This document shows, in pieces, positions 49,515 to 57,502 of a stretch of 64,000 bases of DNA. The stretch lies in NCBI RefSeq assembly GCF_023516505.1, contig NZ_JAMGBB010000001.1, positions 186,001 to 250,000 on the forward strand, read 5' to 3'. The stretch is from Sphingomonas brevis. GTDB lineage: Bacteria > Pseudomonadota > Alphaproteobacteria > Sphingomonadales > Sphingomonadaceae. Position 1 is the first letter of the stretch; each line of letters starts with the position of its first letter. Both the position numbers and the translations under genes were made by a program. The notes under the pieces are model-generated. The model saw only the letters and a program-made list of their open reading frames with translations, was not told where the DNA came from and did not search any database.

Positions 49515-50153
49515 ATGCGACTCGACCTCCCTCCACGCGTCCTCATTACCGGTGCGGGGACCGGTATTGGCCGGGCCTGCGCCGAAGCGCTCAGCGCCCG
49601 CGGCGCCAGGCTGATCCTGTGTGACGACGACGCTTCCTCGCTGCGGCAGGCAACCGAAGAGCTGGGCGCCGTCGGCCGCTATTGCGACGCCGCGTCAGAA
49701 GCCAGTGTCGCGGTTTTCGCGGCCGACATTATTGAATCCTTCCAGTCGCTTGACCTGCTGATCAATGCCGCGGGCGGCGGATATGAGCGCACGCTCGGCA
49801 TGTACCGCGTCTCGCGGGCACTGCTTCCGGCGCTGCGGCGCGGCCCGCATTTCAAGCTGCTGCTCAACATCCCGCCGGAAGAAGAGCCCAATGTGGCGAT
49901 CTTCCCTTATGCGAGTTCGGGGCAGGCTTTCCAGCGCCTGTCAGCGGCCCTCGCCGCGGAAACCAAGGGCACTGGCGTCAGCGTACTGATCGGTGACCCT
50001 GTCAGCGGGCTGTCGCAAGTTGTCCCCGATCCCGACGCCGGGCCCCGTGCGGCCGCCTATCGACTGCCCGCGCAGCGGCATGACAGGTCCCTGGAGCTGA
50101 AGGTCGCCGACTTGCTGGGGCCAGGCAGATGGGGCCAGCGCAAGGCGGGCTGA
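49515..50153 (+). CDS. SDR-family protein lacking the usual catalytic lysine
   Basis: 212 aa. The N-terminal NAD(P) motif ITGAGTGIGRACAEAL and the NAAGG motif (INAAGGGYERTLG) show an SDR fold. The usual YxxxK motif is degraded: PYASSGQAFQR has Gly at the Lys position. The protein is also short for a classical SDR (about 250 aa). It may bind nucleotide without normal dehydrogenase activity, or be decaying. ATG 49515 has GGAG six bases upstream. Confidence 0.75.
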   Translation: MRLDLPPRVLITGAGTGIGRACAEALSARGARLILCDDDASSLRQATEELGAVGRYCDAASEASVAVFAADIIESFQSLDLLINAAGGGYERTLGMYRVSRALLPALRRGPHFKLLLNIPPEEEPNVAIFPYASSGQAFQRLSAALAAETKGTGVSVLIGDPVSGLSQVVPDPDAGPRAAAYRLPAQRHDRSLELKVADLLGPGRWGQRKAG

Positions 50154-50215
50154 ACCATGCTGGACGAGCGCCGACGCAAACACTATCTGCGGGGCCGAGC
50201 CAGACAGGAACATCC

Positions 50216-50545
50216 ATGACCCAGTTCGACGACCGTGAGCGTGCCTTTGAAGCCAAATTTGCGCGGGACGAAGAGATGCAGTTCCGCATCGTCGCAAGTC
50301 GCAACCGTTTGCTCGGCGAATGGGCCGCCCGGCTGATGGGCCTGTCGGAAGTCGAAACAGAGTCATACGCCAAGGATGTCGTTCGCGCCGACTTCGAGGA
50401 AGCCGGCGACGAGGATGTCATCCGCAAGGTGCTTGGCGACCTGACCTCCGCGGGGGTCGATGCAGACGAAGGCCGGATCCGCGATGCGCTCGGTCACAAG
50501 CTGGTCGAGGCCCGTCGGCAGGTCATCGAACAGACCAATTTGTAG
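50216..50545 (+). CDS. DUF1476 protein (F1Fo-ATPase inhibitor zeta subunit type)
   Basis: 109 aa. The N-terminal FDDRERAFEAKFARDEEMQFRI matches the DUF1476 family, whose characterised alphaproteobacterial member inhibits F1-ATPase. Four-helix architecture is plausible (RNRLLGEWAARLMG, VVRADFEEAGDEDVI, RDALGHKLVEARRQV). ATG 50216 follows an AGGAA box. A common gene order in alphaproteobacteria puts it near bolA-grxD, as here. Confidence 0.9.
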   Translation: MTQFDDRERAFEAKFARDEEMQFRIVASRNRLLGEWAARLMGLSEVETESYAKDVVRADFEEAGDEDVIRKVLGDLTSAGVDADEGRIRDALGHKLVEARRQVIEQTNL

Positions 50546-50556
50546 GGGCTGATGCC

Positions 50557-50802
50557 ATGCCAATGGCGGCCAATGACATCGAGACGCTGATCCGAGCTGC
50601 GCTCCCCGACGCGGAAATCGAAATCCGCGACCTGGCGGGCGACGGCGACCATTATGCCGCGCGGGTAGTGTCGGCCTGCTTCGCGGGCTTGAACCGCGTC
50701 AAACAACACCAACTTGTGTACCGGGCACTCGGCTCCCGCATGGGCGGAGAGCTCCATGCGCTGCAGCTCGAGACCGCGCTGCCCGACGGAGAAGAACAAT
50801 GA
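50557..50802 (+). CDS. bolA: BolA-family protein
   Basis: 81 aa. The BolA fold shows IETLIRAALPDAEIEIRDLAGDGDHYAARVVS and the signature with HQLVYRAL; one His lies in the helix and another near the C-terminus. BolA proteins pair with CGFS glutaredoxins to bind 2Fe-2S clusters. It is coupled to grxD by an ATGA overlap. ATG 50557 is used; ATG 50563 is an alternative. Confidence 0.93.
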   Translation: MPMAANDIETLIRAALPDAEIEIRDLAGDGDHYAARVVSACFAGLNRVKQHQLVYRALGSRMGGELHALQLETALPDGEEQ

Positions 50803-51113
50803 ACGAAGCGAAGGGTCGGATCGACGCGCTGGTGAAGGCCAATGACGTCGTCCTGTTCATGAAGGGCAGCGTGCTGTTCCCCCAGTGCGGATTTTCAAGC
50901 CGGGCGGTGGCGATCCTCGACCATCTGGGCGTGCCGTTCGAAACGGTCGACGTGCTCCAGGACCAGGAAATCCGCGCCGGAATCAAGGAATATTCCGACT
51001 GGCCGACTATCCCCCAGCTTTATGTGAAGGGTGAATTCGTCGGCGGATCCGACATCATGATGGAAATGTTCGAGAGCGGTGAGCTTCAGCAGCTGGTCAG
51101 CGCCGAAGCATAA
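50799..51113 (+). CDS. grxD: Monothiol glutaredoxin (Grx4/GrxD)
   Basis: 104 aa. The active site is CGFS (FPQCGFSSRA), with KGSVLFP before it and WPTIPQLYVKGEFVGGSDIM after it, which bind glutathione. It carries and transfers iron-sulfur clusters together with BolA. It is the last gene of the DUF1476-bolA-grxD run and is followed by two hairpins. Confidence 0.97.
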   Translation: MNEAKGRIDALVKANDVVLFMKGSVLFPQCGFSSRAVAILDHLGVPFETVDVLQDQEIRAGIKEYSDWPTIPQLYVKGEFVGGSDIMMEMFESGELQQLVSAEA

Positions 51114-51187
51114 GGACCCTAAAAACTCGGCTCCCCCCTCCACAGGGGTGAAGAAAGGGGAGCCGCCCCCGAGTCTCGTTGAAACTA

Positions 51188-51237
51188 AAAGGGGACGGCG
51201 AACGCGGGACCAGAAAACCGCTGTTGCCGTCCCCTTT
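51188..51237 (+). terminator. Large two-tier hairpin, probable terminator after grxD
   Basis: A perfect 12-bp stem with a 26-nt loop that contains a further GCGG/CCGC pairing. It ends in CCCCTTTGTG on the plus strand, a weak T-run. An A-run precedes it on the opposite strand. Confidence 0.5.
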
Positions 51238-51407
51238 GTGTTGGCGTGGAACCAAGTGGACGCCTTACCTTTTGCAACCGCCGTGCCAAATCACGCGAAT
51301 GGCGGATTTCTAAGAAAAAATACGTTCTCCGATCGTCGCGAATGCAGCGAGGCGTAAAGAATTCCGACGCCAGGACCGCTGTTCGTCCATTCGTCGAATT
51401 GCTCTGT

Positions 51408-51440
51408 TTACAACTGTAATCGGATCGCTTACGCATGTAG
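51408..51440. promoter_or_regulatory. Twin BlaI/MecI-type operators
   Basis: TTACAACTGTAA at 51408-51419 and TTACGCATGTAG at 51429-51440 both show the TACA/TGTA-type half-sites known for BlaI/MecI. Their centres are 21 bp apart, two helical turns. They lie 20-50 bp before the BlaI-like start at 51460. TGTAAT (51415-51420) inside the first site could be a -10 box. Confidence 0.7.
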
Positions 51441-51459
51441 TCGAAAGGGGCAGAGTCGG

Positions 51460-51831
51460 ATGGATCTCAGGATCAGTGAAGCCGAGCTGGAAGTGATGGA
51501 GGCGCTCTGGAGCGCAGGCCATCCGTTGACCGCCGCCGAGGCCGCCGACCGGATCGGCGCCGAACGCGGTTGGACCCTGGCCACCGTCAAGACCATGTTG
51601 TCCCGATTGGCGGCCAAGGGCGCGGTCAAGCATCGCGAGGACGGCCGCCGCTTCCTATATTCGCCGACGATCAAGCGCGAAGCCTATGTCGGCCATGAAT
51701 CGGTGCGGTTCGTCGAACGGTTGTTCGGTGGTCGCATATCTCCGCTGGTCGCGCGCCTCGCCGAAGAGGATGCGCTGGACGATGAGGACATCGCCGCCAT
51801 CGAGGCGCTATTGAAGGAGCTCAAGTCGTGA
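51460..51831 (+). CDS. BlaI/MecI/CopY-family repressor
   Basis: 123 aa. Winged-helix N-terminus ISEAELEVMEALWSAGHPLTAAEAA and GWTLATVKTMLSRLAAKGAVKHREDGRRFLYSP is diagnostic. The C-terminal dimerisation part ends in an acidic helix. BlaI proteins are inactivated by proteolysis triggered by their M56 partner. The stop overlaps the partner start (ATGA-type, 51828-51831). It probably represses its own operon through the twin sites. Confidence 0.92.
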   Translation: MDLRISEAELEVMEALWSAGHPLTAAEAADRIGAERGWTLATVKTMLSRLAAKGAVKHREDGRRFLYSPTIKREAYVGHESVRFVERLFGGRISPLVARLAEEDALDDEDIAAIEALLKELKS

Positions 51832-53426
51832 TCGACTGGCTGCTTGGCACGCTGATCGCCACTACCGCGCTGATCTTCCTCGTCCTGCTCATCAGGGAGC
51901 CGGTCCGGCGCCAGTTCGGCGCCCGGGTAGCTTATGGCTTGTGGCTGATCCCGGCGGCGCGCCTGCTGATGCCGACGCTGACGCAGACCGTCGAGCGCAC
52001 GGTCCCGGAGGCGACACCGATCCAGCCATTCGTCCCGATCATGATGTCCGAACCCAAATTGCTGGCCTCGGTCGCCCCGCCCGAACCGTCTCTCCTGGAA
52101 CAGGTCGGCGGGATGCAGACGGTTCTGCTGGTGCTGTGGCTGGGTATCGGGCTCGGCCTGTTCATCGCCCGAATGGCGGCATTCCACCGCGAGCGGGCGG
52201 CCATCTTGCGTGACGCTTCGGAATTGGGCCGGATTGGATCGATCCGCATTGTCCGATCGCCCGATGTCAAAGGCCCGCTGGCGTTTGGCGTGCTCGACCG
52301 GGTGATCGCTGTCCCCGCCGATTTCGAGCGGCTTTATGACGAGCGGGAGCGCGGCCTCGCGCTGGAGCATGAACTCGCCCACCACCGCTCCGGCGACCTT
52401 GTCGCCAACCTTATCGCCTTTGTCCTGCTCTGCCTCCAGTGGTTCAATCCACTCGCCTGGGTCGCCCACGCCGCTTTTCGCTTCGATCAGGAAGCGGCGT
52501 GCGATGCCCGGGTGCTGGACAAGGCCAAGGCCGACGATCGCGCCGACTATGGTCGGACGATCGCCAAGGCCGCTTCGGGGAGGGCGCTGCTATTCGCCAG
52601 CGCTCTCGATCGACGCAACACCCTTCACAGGAGGCTGAAGTCCATGCTTACCAATCCAACCGCGGGCCGGCGATTTGCCGGGCGGCTGACGGTAATCGCC
52701 GCCGTGGCGGTTGCCCTGCCGCTGACCGCTACGCGGGCGATCGAATATGTCGACAAGGTCGTGCCGGCGGAACCCGCTCCGGTAGCGCAGGTTGCGCAGG
52801 TCGCGCCCGCCGCTGTCCCGGCGCCGGTTGCTCCGGTTGCTCCGGTCGCGCCCCTAGCGACGGTCGCGCCGGCACCCACCGTCGCGGATTCTGGCGACGG
52901 TAGCTATCGGCACAAGGATCTCTCGTTCGAGCGCGACGGGACGATTTCCATCGACGGCAAGTCCAAGCGCTGGAACGAACTCACCGCCGCCGAGAAGGCC
53001 AGGTGCCGTGAGGCGATCGCCCAGGCCAAGCGCGAATTGGCCCGTGCCCGTGTCGAGGTCGACCAAGAGCAGATCCAGCGGGACGTTCGCGAGGCGCTCG
53101 AAGAAGCCAAGTTCGACCAGGAAGACCTGCGCCGCGACCTCGCCGAAGCGCGCCGGGAGATCGAACAGGCGGTTCGGGAAGTCGACCGCAACGCCAGGCA
53201 TATCCGTCGGTCGGGGCAGGATCCCGAACAGATCAAGGCGACCATCCGGGAATCGCTGAAATCGGTCGAAGCGATCGATATCGACCAGATCCGCCGCCAG
53301 GCGCTGGCGTCAGTCGATCAGCGCGCGATCGCGACAAGCGTCGCTTCCGCCCAGGCCTCCATCGCCAAGGCCGAGCAAGAAGTAGATCGGATCGAAGACA
53401 GCATCGACGAGGGCGACGACGAATAG
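51828..53426 (+). CDS. M56-family (BlaR1-like) membrane metallopeptidase with coiled-coil sensor
   Basis: 532 aa. Transmembrane helices lie near 5-20, 30-45 and about 100-118. The zinc motif HELAHH is in ALEHELAHHRSGD (about residue 183), with the further zinc-type E-x-x-C-D in DQEAACDARVLD. After a helix near 285-305 comes an Ala/Pro/Val-rich linker (about 310-355) and then a long charged coiled-coil of about 150 aa. There is no penicillin-binding sensor domain like that of BlaR1, so the signal is not obviously a beta-lactam. Confidence 0.9.
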   Translation: MIDWLLGTLIATTALIFLVLLIREPVRRQFGARVAYGLWLIPAARLLMPTLTQTVERTVPEATPIQPFVPIMMSEPKLLASVAPPEPSLLEQVGGMQTVLLVLWLGIGLGLFIARMAAFHRERAAILRDASELGRIGSIRIVRSPDVKGPLAFGVLDRVIAVPADFERLYDERERGLALEHELAHHRSGDLVANLIAFVLLCLQWFNPLAWVAHAAFRFDQEAACDARVLDKAKADDRADYGRTIAKAASGRALLFASALDRRNTLHRRLKSMLTNPTAGRRFAGRLTVIAAVAVALPLTATRAIEYVDKVVPAEPAPVAQVAQVAPAAVPAPVAPVAPVAPLATVAPAPTVADSGDGSYRHKDLSFERDGTISIDGKSKRWNELTAAEKARCREAIAQAKRELARARVEVDQEQIQRDVREALEEAKFDQEDLRRDLAEARREIEQAVREVDRNARHIRRSGQDPEQIKATIRESLKSVEAIDIDQIRRQALASVDQRAIATSVASAQASIAKAEQEVDRIEDSIDEGDDE

Positions 53427-53557
53427 AGCTCGAAGCGGCGCAAGGCTGGCCTTGCGATCGATGGAGGCGTCGCTCGCTGGGAGGCAGTGAGCGGCGCTTC
53501 TAATTCATGTAGGGCTCATCATCGGCACTTAATGGCCTCCTGAGTGTTGGAGAGCCG

Positions 53558-54808
53558 ATGACCCCCCAGGACCGTACCGACCAAAATCTGCTGATTGCCG
53601 ACCTCACCCAAAGCTGGTCCGACGTCGGCGGGGGCGTGCGCACCTATTTGCGCCACAAGCGCCGCCACATTCTCGACAATACGCCGCACCGGCATTTGCT
53701 GATTGTGCCCGGGCCGCGCGATGCCGTGGAAGTTGAGGAAGGCGGGCGGGCCATTACCGCTTATGTCGCGTCGCCCAAGGTGCCGGGCAGCCCGCACTAC
53801 CGCTTCCTCCTGCGCAACCGCGCCGTCCGATCGGTACTGGCCGATCGGCTGCCCGACCTGATCGAGTGCCAGGATGCCTACAACCTGCCCTGGGCGGCGA
53901 TTGCCCATGGCCGCCGATATCCAGAAACGGCGCTGGTGGCCGCTTATTGCACCGATTTTCCGACGGTCTATGTCGATCGACCTTTCTCAAAATGGCTAGG
54001 CACGGCGATCGGCGCCTGGGCCAGTCGAGTTAGCTATGATTATTGCGGGCGGCTCTACGGCCGGTTCGATGCGGTTTACGCGATGAGCGAGAATGGCGGC
54101 GCGGCGAAATTGCGCTCGCTTGGCGTCCCGGAAGTCGACGTGGTCCCGCTCGGCGTCGAACTCGGCCAATTCTCGCCCGCCAAACGTAGTTCCCGGATCC
54201 GGCATTCCCTGAACATCGGCGATGAGCAGCCCTTGCTCATCTATGTCGGACGACTGGATTTCGAGAAGCGTGCGCATATCGTCGTCGAGGCATTCCGGCG
54301 ATTGCCGGCTTCGCTCGGGGCGAAGCTGATGCTGCTCGGTGATGGCCCGCTGAGGGAGCAATTTGTCGGGCTGGGGGACGAGCGGATTTATGCGCCCGGC
54401 TATTGCCGCGACCGAGACGACCTCGCCGCCTGGCTGGCCAGCGCCGACATCTATGTTTCGGGCATGGCCGACGAAACCTTCGGCATTTCGGTGATCGAGG
54501 CCCAAGCGTCCGGCCTGCCGGTTGTGGGCGTTGCCGCAGGGGCGATGGTCGATCGGGTTCCGCACGGCCTTGGACTGGTGGGAAGGGTCGACGATGCCGA
54601 GGTGATGGCCGCCAACATTATGTCGGTCCTGTCCGGCGATCGGCCGGCAATGGCCGAGCGCGCCCGAGAGCACGCCCTGCAGTTCAGCTGGGACGAAAGC
54701 ATGGAGCGATTGTTCGGCCGGGTCTATCACTCGGCTCTGGCCCGCGCCGCCGATCGGGCCGGGATCGCGCCGCTTCCGCAGGAGGCGGTGCTGGCCGAGG
54801 CGGCCTAG
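53558..54808 (+). CDS. GT4-type glycosyltransferase
   Basis: 416 aa, GT-B fold. N-terminal QSWSDVGGGVRTYLRHK is the acceptor-side glycine-rich loop. The C-terminal nucleotide-sugar domain has LLIYVGRLDFEKRAHIVVEAF and the family E-x7-E motif in ETFGISVIEAQASGLPVVG. Acceptor and donor are unknown. The following gene encodes an MBL hydrolase, 33 bp later. Confidence 0.9.
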   Translation: MTPQDRTDQNLLIADLTQSWSDVGGGVRTYLRHKRRHILDNTPHRHLLIVPGPRDAVEVEEGGRAITAYVASPKVPGSPHYRFLLRNRAVRSVLADRLPDLIECQDAYNLPWAAIAHGRRYPETALVAAYCTDFPTVYVDRPFSKWLGTAIGAWASRVSYDYCGRLYGRFDAVYAMSENGGAAKLRSLGVPEVDVVPLGVELGQFSPAKRSSRIRHSLNIGDEQPLLIYVGRLDFEKRAHIVVEAFRRLPASLGAKLMLLGDGPLREQFVGLGDERIYAPGYCRDRDDLAAWLASADIYVSGMADETFGISVIEAQASGLPVVGVAAGAMVDRVPHGLGLVGRVDDAEVMAANIMSVLSGDRPAMAERAREHALQFSWDESMERLFGRVYHSALARAADRAGIAPLPQEAVLAEAA

Positions 54809-54841
54809 CGGGCACGCCCGGATCATGGCACAGGCGCTGAG

Positions 54842-55705
54842 GTGGATGCGCCTTACGCAAAGTTGGAACCGCTCGAGCCCGGCGTTGCCCGGCTGCTGGC
54901 GCATAATCCGTCGCCCTTCACCTATTTCGGTACGCAGACTTATCTGGTCGGGGACGATGAGCTGGTGGTGATCGATCCCGGCCCCGAGCTCGACGAGCAT
55001 GTCGCGGCGATCGTCGAGGCGGTCGACGGACGAAATGTCGCGGCGATTTCCTGCACCCACACCCATCGCGACCATTCGCCGGCCAGCCGCGCATTGCAGC
55101 AGGCGACCGGCGCGCCGATCATCGGCTGCGCACCGCTGGTGCTGGAGAGCATCGGGCCGCGCGCCGACGCCAGCTTCGACAAGCAATATGTTCCGGACCG
55201 GGTGCTCGCGGATGGCGAAACGATCGAGTTCGATGGCGGCAAGAAGCTCACCGCCGTCGCTACGCCTGGGCACACCTCCAACCATCTCTGCTTCGCGTTT
55301 AATGACGCACTGTTCACCGGCGATCATGTGATGGGCTGGTCGACCACAGTGGTCGTGCCGCCTGACGGCGACATGGCCGCATACATGCGCAGCATGGATC
55401 TGCTTCGGCAGCGCGGCGACCGACTCTACTATCCGGCGCACGGCCCGGCGGTGACCAAGCCGGCGCAGCTGGTGCGCGGCATGATCGGCCACCGCATGCA
55501 GCGCGAACGGCAGATATTGAAGCTGGTCGGGCAAAGGCCACGCGACATTCCCGACATTGTCGCCCACGCCTATCCCGGGCTCGACCAACGGCTGGTCCCT
55601 GCAGCGGGTGGATCGGTCTACGCGCATCTGCTGGACCTTCAGCAGCGCGGACTCGTTGAAGCCGGCGAGGGTGAGACATGGACGAGAATAGCCCAACCGG
55701 ATTGA
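54842..55705 (+). CDS. Metallo-beta-lactamase-fold hydrolase (LACTB2-like)
   Basis: 287 aa from GTG 54842. The metal-binding motif THTHRDHSP is followed by ATPGHTSNHLCF and GDHVMGWSTTVVVPPDGDM, the pattern of the LACTB2/glyoxalase-like branch. The C-terminal winged-helix region (VGQRPRDIPDIVAHAYPGLDQ) is also typical. Human LACTB2 is an endoribonuclease; activity here cannot be told. It overlaps the DUF4230 start by 28 bp. Confidence 0.88.
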   Translation: MDAPYAKLEPLEPGVARLLAHNPSPFTYFGTQTYLVGDDELVVIDPGPELDEHVAAIVEAVDGRNVAAISCTHTHRDHSPASRALQQATGAPIIGCAPLVLESIGPRADASFDKQYVPDRVLADGETIEFDGGKKLTAVATPGHTSNHLCFAFNDALFTGDHVMGWSTTVVVPPDGDMAAYMRSMDLLRQRGDRLYYPAHGPAVTKPAQLVRGMIGHRMQRERQILKLVGQRPRDIPDIVAHAYPGLDQRLVPAAGGSVYAHLLDLQQRGLVEAGEGETWTRIAQPD

Positions 55706-56397
55706 ACAAGCCTTTGGCGATCGGCGCGGTGATCGTCGCGCTGCTGCTCGGCCTGGTGGTCGGCGGAGCGCTGGACATCGGCAAGAGCCTGTTCGGCAGC
55801 AATCCTGAAACCGTCGCTTCGTCGGCGCTGCAATCGATGCGCGCGCAAAACCGGCTTGTGCCGTTCGTCGCCCGCTATGTCTCGGTGGTCAGCAGCCGGC
55901 AGGAGCGGCTGGGCGGGCTGGTCAGCGCCGAGCGCACCCTGATCCTGCCCGGCGACGTCCGCTATGAGCTCGACCTGGCGAAGTTGGAACCCGAGGACGT
56001 CAAATGGGATGCGGCGACCCGAACGCTGGCCGTGACCCTGCCGGAAATCGAGATAGCCGGCCCGGAAGTCGATCTCGCCGCCGCGCGGGAATATGGGGAG
56101 AGCGGCGTGCTGTCGGCGGTGACCGACGCCGACTCCGCGCTCGATCGCAACAACCGCGCCCGCGCGGTCGCCGATTTGCGCAAGCAGGCCGGCACGGCAG
56201 TGCCGATGAGGCTGGCGCGCGAGGCTGGGCGCCAGGCGGTCGAGCGCAGCTTCTCGCTGCCGCTCCAGGCCGCCGGTTTCGGCGACGCAAAAGTGGTCGC
56301 GCGCTATCCCACGGAGGGCTCGCCGGTGACGGTGCCCCTTGACCACAGCCGCAGCTATAACGAAGTGCTTGATGAAGCCGCGCAGAAACAGCGCTGA
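55678..56397 (+). CDS. DUF4230 membrane-anchored protein
   Basis: 239 aa. One N-terminal transmembrane helix (about 12-32, LAIGAVIVALLLGLVVGGAL) followed by the DUF4230 domain: LVPFVARYVSVVSSRQERLGG, LPGDVRYELDL and the conserved-looking LPEIEIAGPEVDL. Function of the family is unknown. It overlaps the MBL gene (28 bp) and is followed 19 bp later by nadA, so the run 53558-57418 may be one transcript. Confidence 0.83.
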   Translation: MDENSPTGLNKPLAIGAVIVALLLGLVVGGALDIGKSLFGSNPETVASSALQSMRAQNRLVPFVARYVSVVSSRQERLGGLVSAERTLILPGDVRYELDLAKLEPEDVKWDAATRTLAVTLPEIEIAGPEVDLAAAREYGESGVLSAVTDADSALDRNNRARAVADLRKQAGTAVPMRLAREAGRQAVERSFSLPLQAAGFGDAKVVARYPTEGSPVTVPLDHSRSYNEVLDEAAQKQR

Positions 56398-56416
56398 CGC
56401 CTAAGGAACCAGGATC

Positions 56417-57418
56417 ATGACCGCCCAGACAGAGTCGCTGAAGGGCCTCGATCTCCTCGCCGAGATCAAGCGCCTCAAGGAGGAGCGCAACGCGGTCATC
56501 CTCGCCCATTATTACCAGAAGCCGCAGATCCAGGACCTCGCCGACTTCGTCGGCGACAGCCTCGACCTGTCGCGGAAGGCGGCGGCGACCGACGCCGAAG
56601 TGATCGCCTTTTGCGGCGTACGGTTCATGGCCGAGACGGCGAAGATATTGAGCCCGGAAAAGATCGTGGTCCTGCCGGACATGGATGCCGGCTGCAGCCT
56701 CGAGGACAGCTGCCCGCCCGACCAGTTCAAGGCTTTCCGCGAGGCCCATCCGGACCATATCGCGCTGACCTACATCAACTGCTCGGCGGCGGTGAAGGCC
56801 TTGAGCGACATCATCGTCACCTCATCGTCTGCCGACGTGATCCTGAAGCAGATCCCCAAGGATCAGAAGATCATCTTCGGACCCGACAGGCATCTCGGCG
56901 GCTATCTTGCCCGCAGGACCGGTCGCGACATGCTGTTGTGGCCCGGCATCTGCATCGTGCACCAGGCGTTCAGCGAGACCGAGCTTCTGAAGCTCAAGGC
57001 CGAGAATCCCGGCGCTCCGGTCGCCGCGCATCCCGAATGCCCGCCGCACATCATCGACCATAGCGACCATGTCGGTTCGACCAAGTCGATCCTCGACTTC
57101 GCCATCCATTCGCCGAGCAAGACGATCCTGGTCGCGACCGAACCGCACATCATCCACCAGATGGAAAAGGCGGCGCCCGACAAGACCTTCATCGGCGTGC
57201 CGGGGGGCGACGGAAACTGCAACTGCAACATGTGCCCCTACATGGCACTCAACACGCTGGAGAAGCTGTACGTCGCGCTGCGCGACCTCCGGCCCCGGAT
57301 CGAGCTCGATGACGAGACCATGGCCAAGGCCCGGGTGCCGTTGGAGCGGATGCTGGAAATGGCCGGCCGCACCGTCGGCCAGGGCGATGTCGGGAGGCCG
57401 AAGATCAGCGGCGACTGA
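56417..57418 (+). CDS. nadA: Quinolinate synthase A
   Basis: Makes quinolinate from iminoaspartate and DHAP in de novo NAD synthesis, using a 4Fe-4S cluster. 333 aa. Family blocks: AVILAHYYQKPQIQDLADFVGDSL, AFCGVRFMAETAKILSPEK, LPDMDAGCSLEDSCPPDQF, AHPECPPHIIDHSDHVGST and GNCNCNMCPYMALNTLEKLY. Cluster-ligand cysteines are present. nadB and nadC are not adjacent. Confidence 0.97.
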   Translation: MTAQTESLKGLDLLAEIKRLKEERNAVILAHYYQKPQIQDLADFVGDSLDLSRKAAATDAEVIAFCGVRFMAETAKILSPEKIVVLPDMDAGCSLEDSCPPDQFKAFREAHPDHIALTYINCSAAVKALSDIIVTSSSADVILKQIPKDQKIIFGPDRHLGGYLARRTGRDMLLWPGICIVHQAFSETELLKLKAENPGAPVAAHPECPPHIIDHSDHVGSTKSILDFAIHSPSKTILVATEPHIIHQMEKAAPDKTFIGVPGGDGNCNCNMCPYMALNTLEKLYVALRDLRPRIELDDETMAKARVPLERMLEMAGRTVGQGDVGRPKISGD

Positions 57419-57502
57419 TTTTCCGCCACTCGTCGAAACCCGCGTTGACGCACTTGCGCCCCGCCGCCACCGTTTTGCGCAAATTTCCGGAGAGGTTCTC
57501 AC

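Larger units (their letters stand above)
51114..51459. other. Intergenic region between grxD and the BlaI-like gene
   Basis: Contains two strong inverted repeats and the twin operators of the next pair, with no convincing gene. Repeat 1: CGGCTCCCC (51128-51136) with GGGGAGCCG (51157-51165). Repeat 2: AAAGGGGACGGC (51188-51199) with GCCGTCCCCTTT (51226-51237), with GCGG/CCGC inside the loop. Either could end grxD transcription, though T-runs are short. Confidence 0.6.

Noticed and set aside
47729-55802. Antisense open frames of 260-570 codons opposite the quinone reductase, M56 peptidase, glycosyltransferase and MBL genes
   Set aside because: Same high-GC shadow effect; composition is His/Arg/Asp-rich and no domain is visible.
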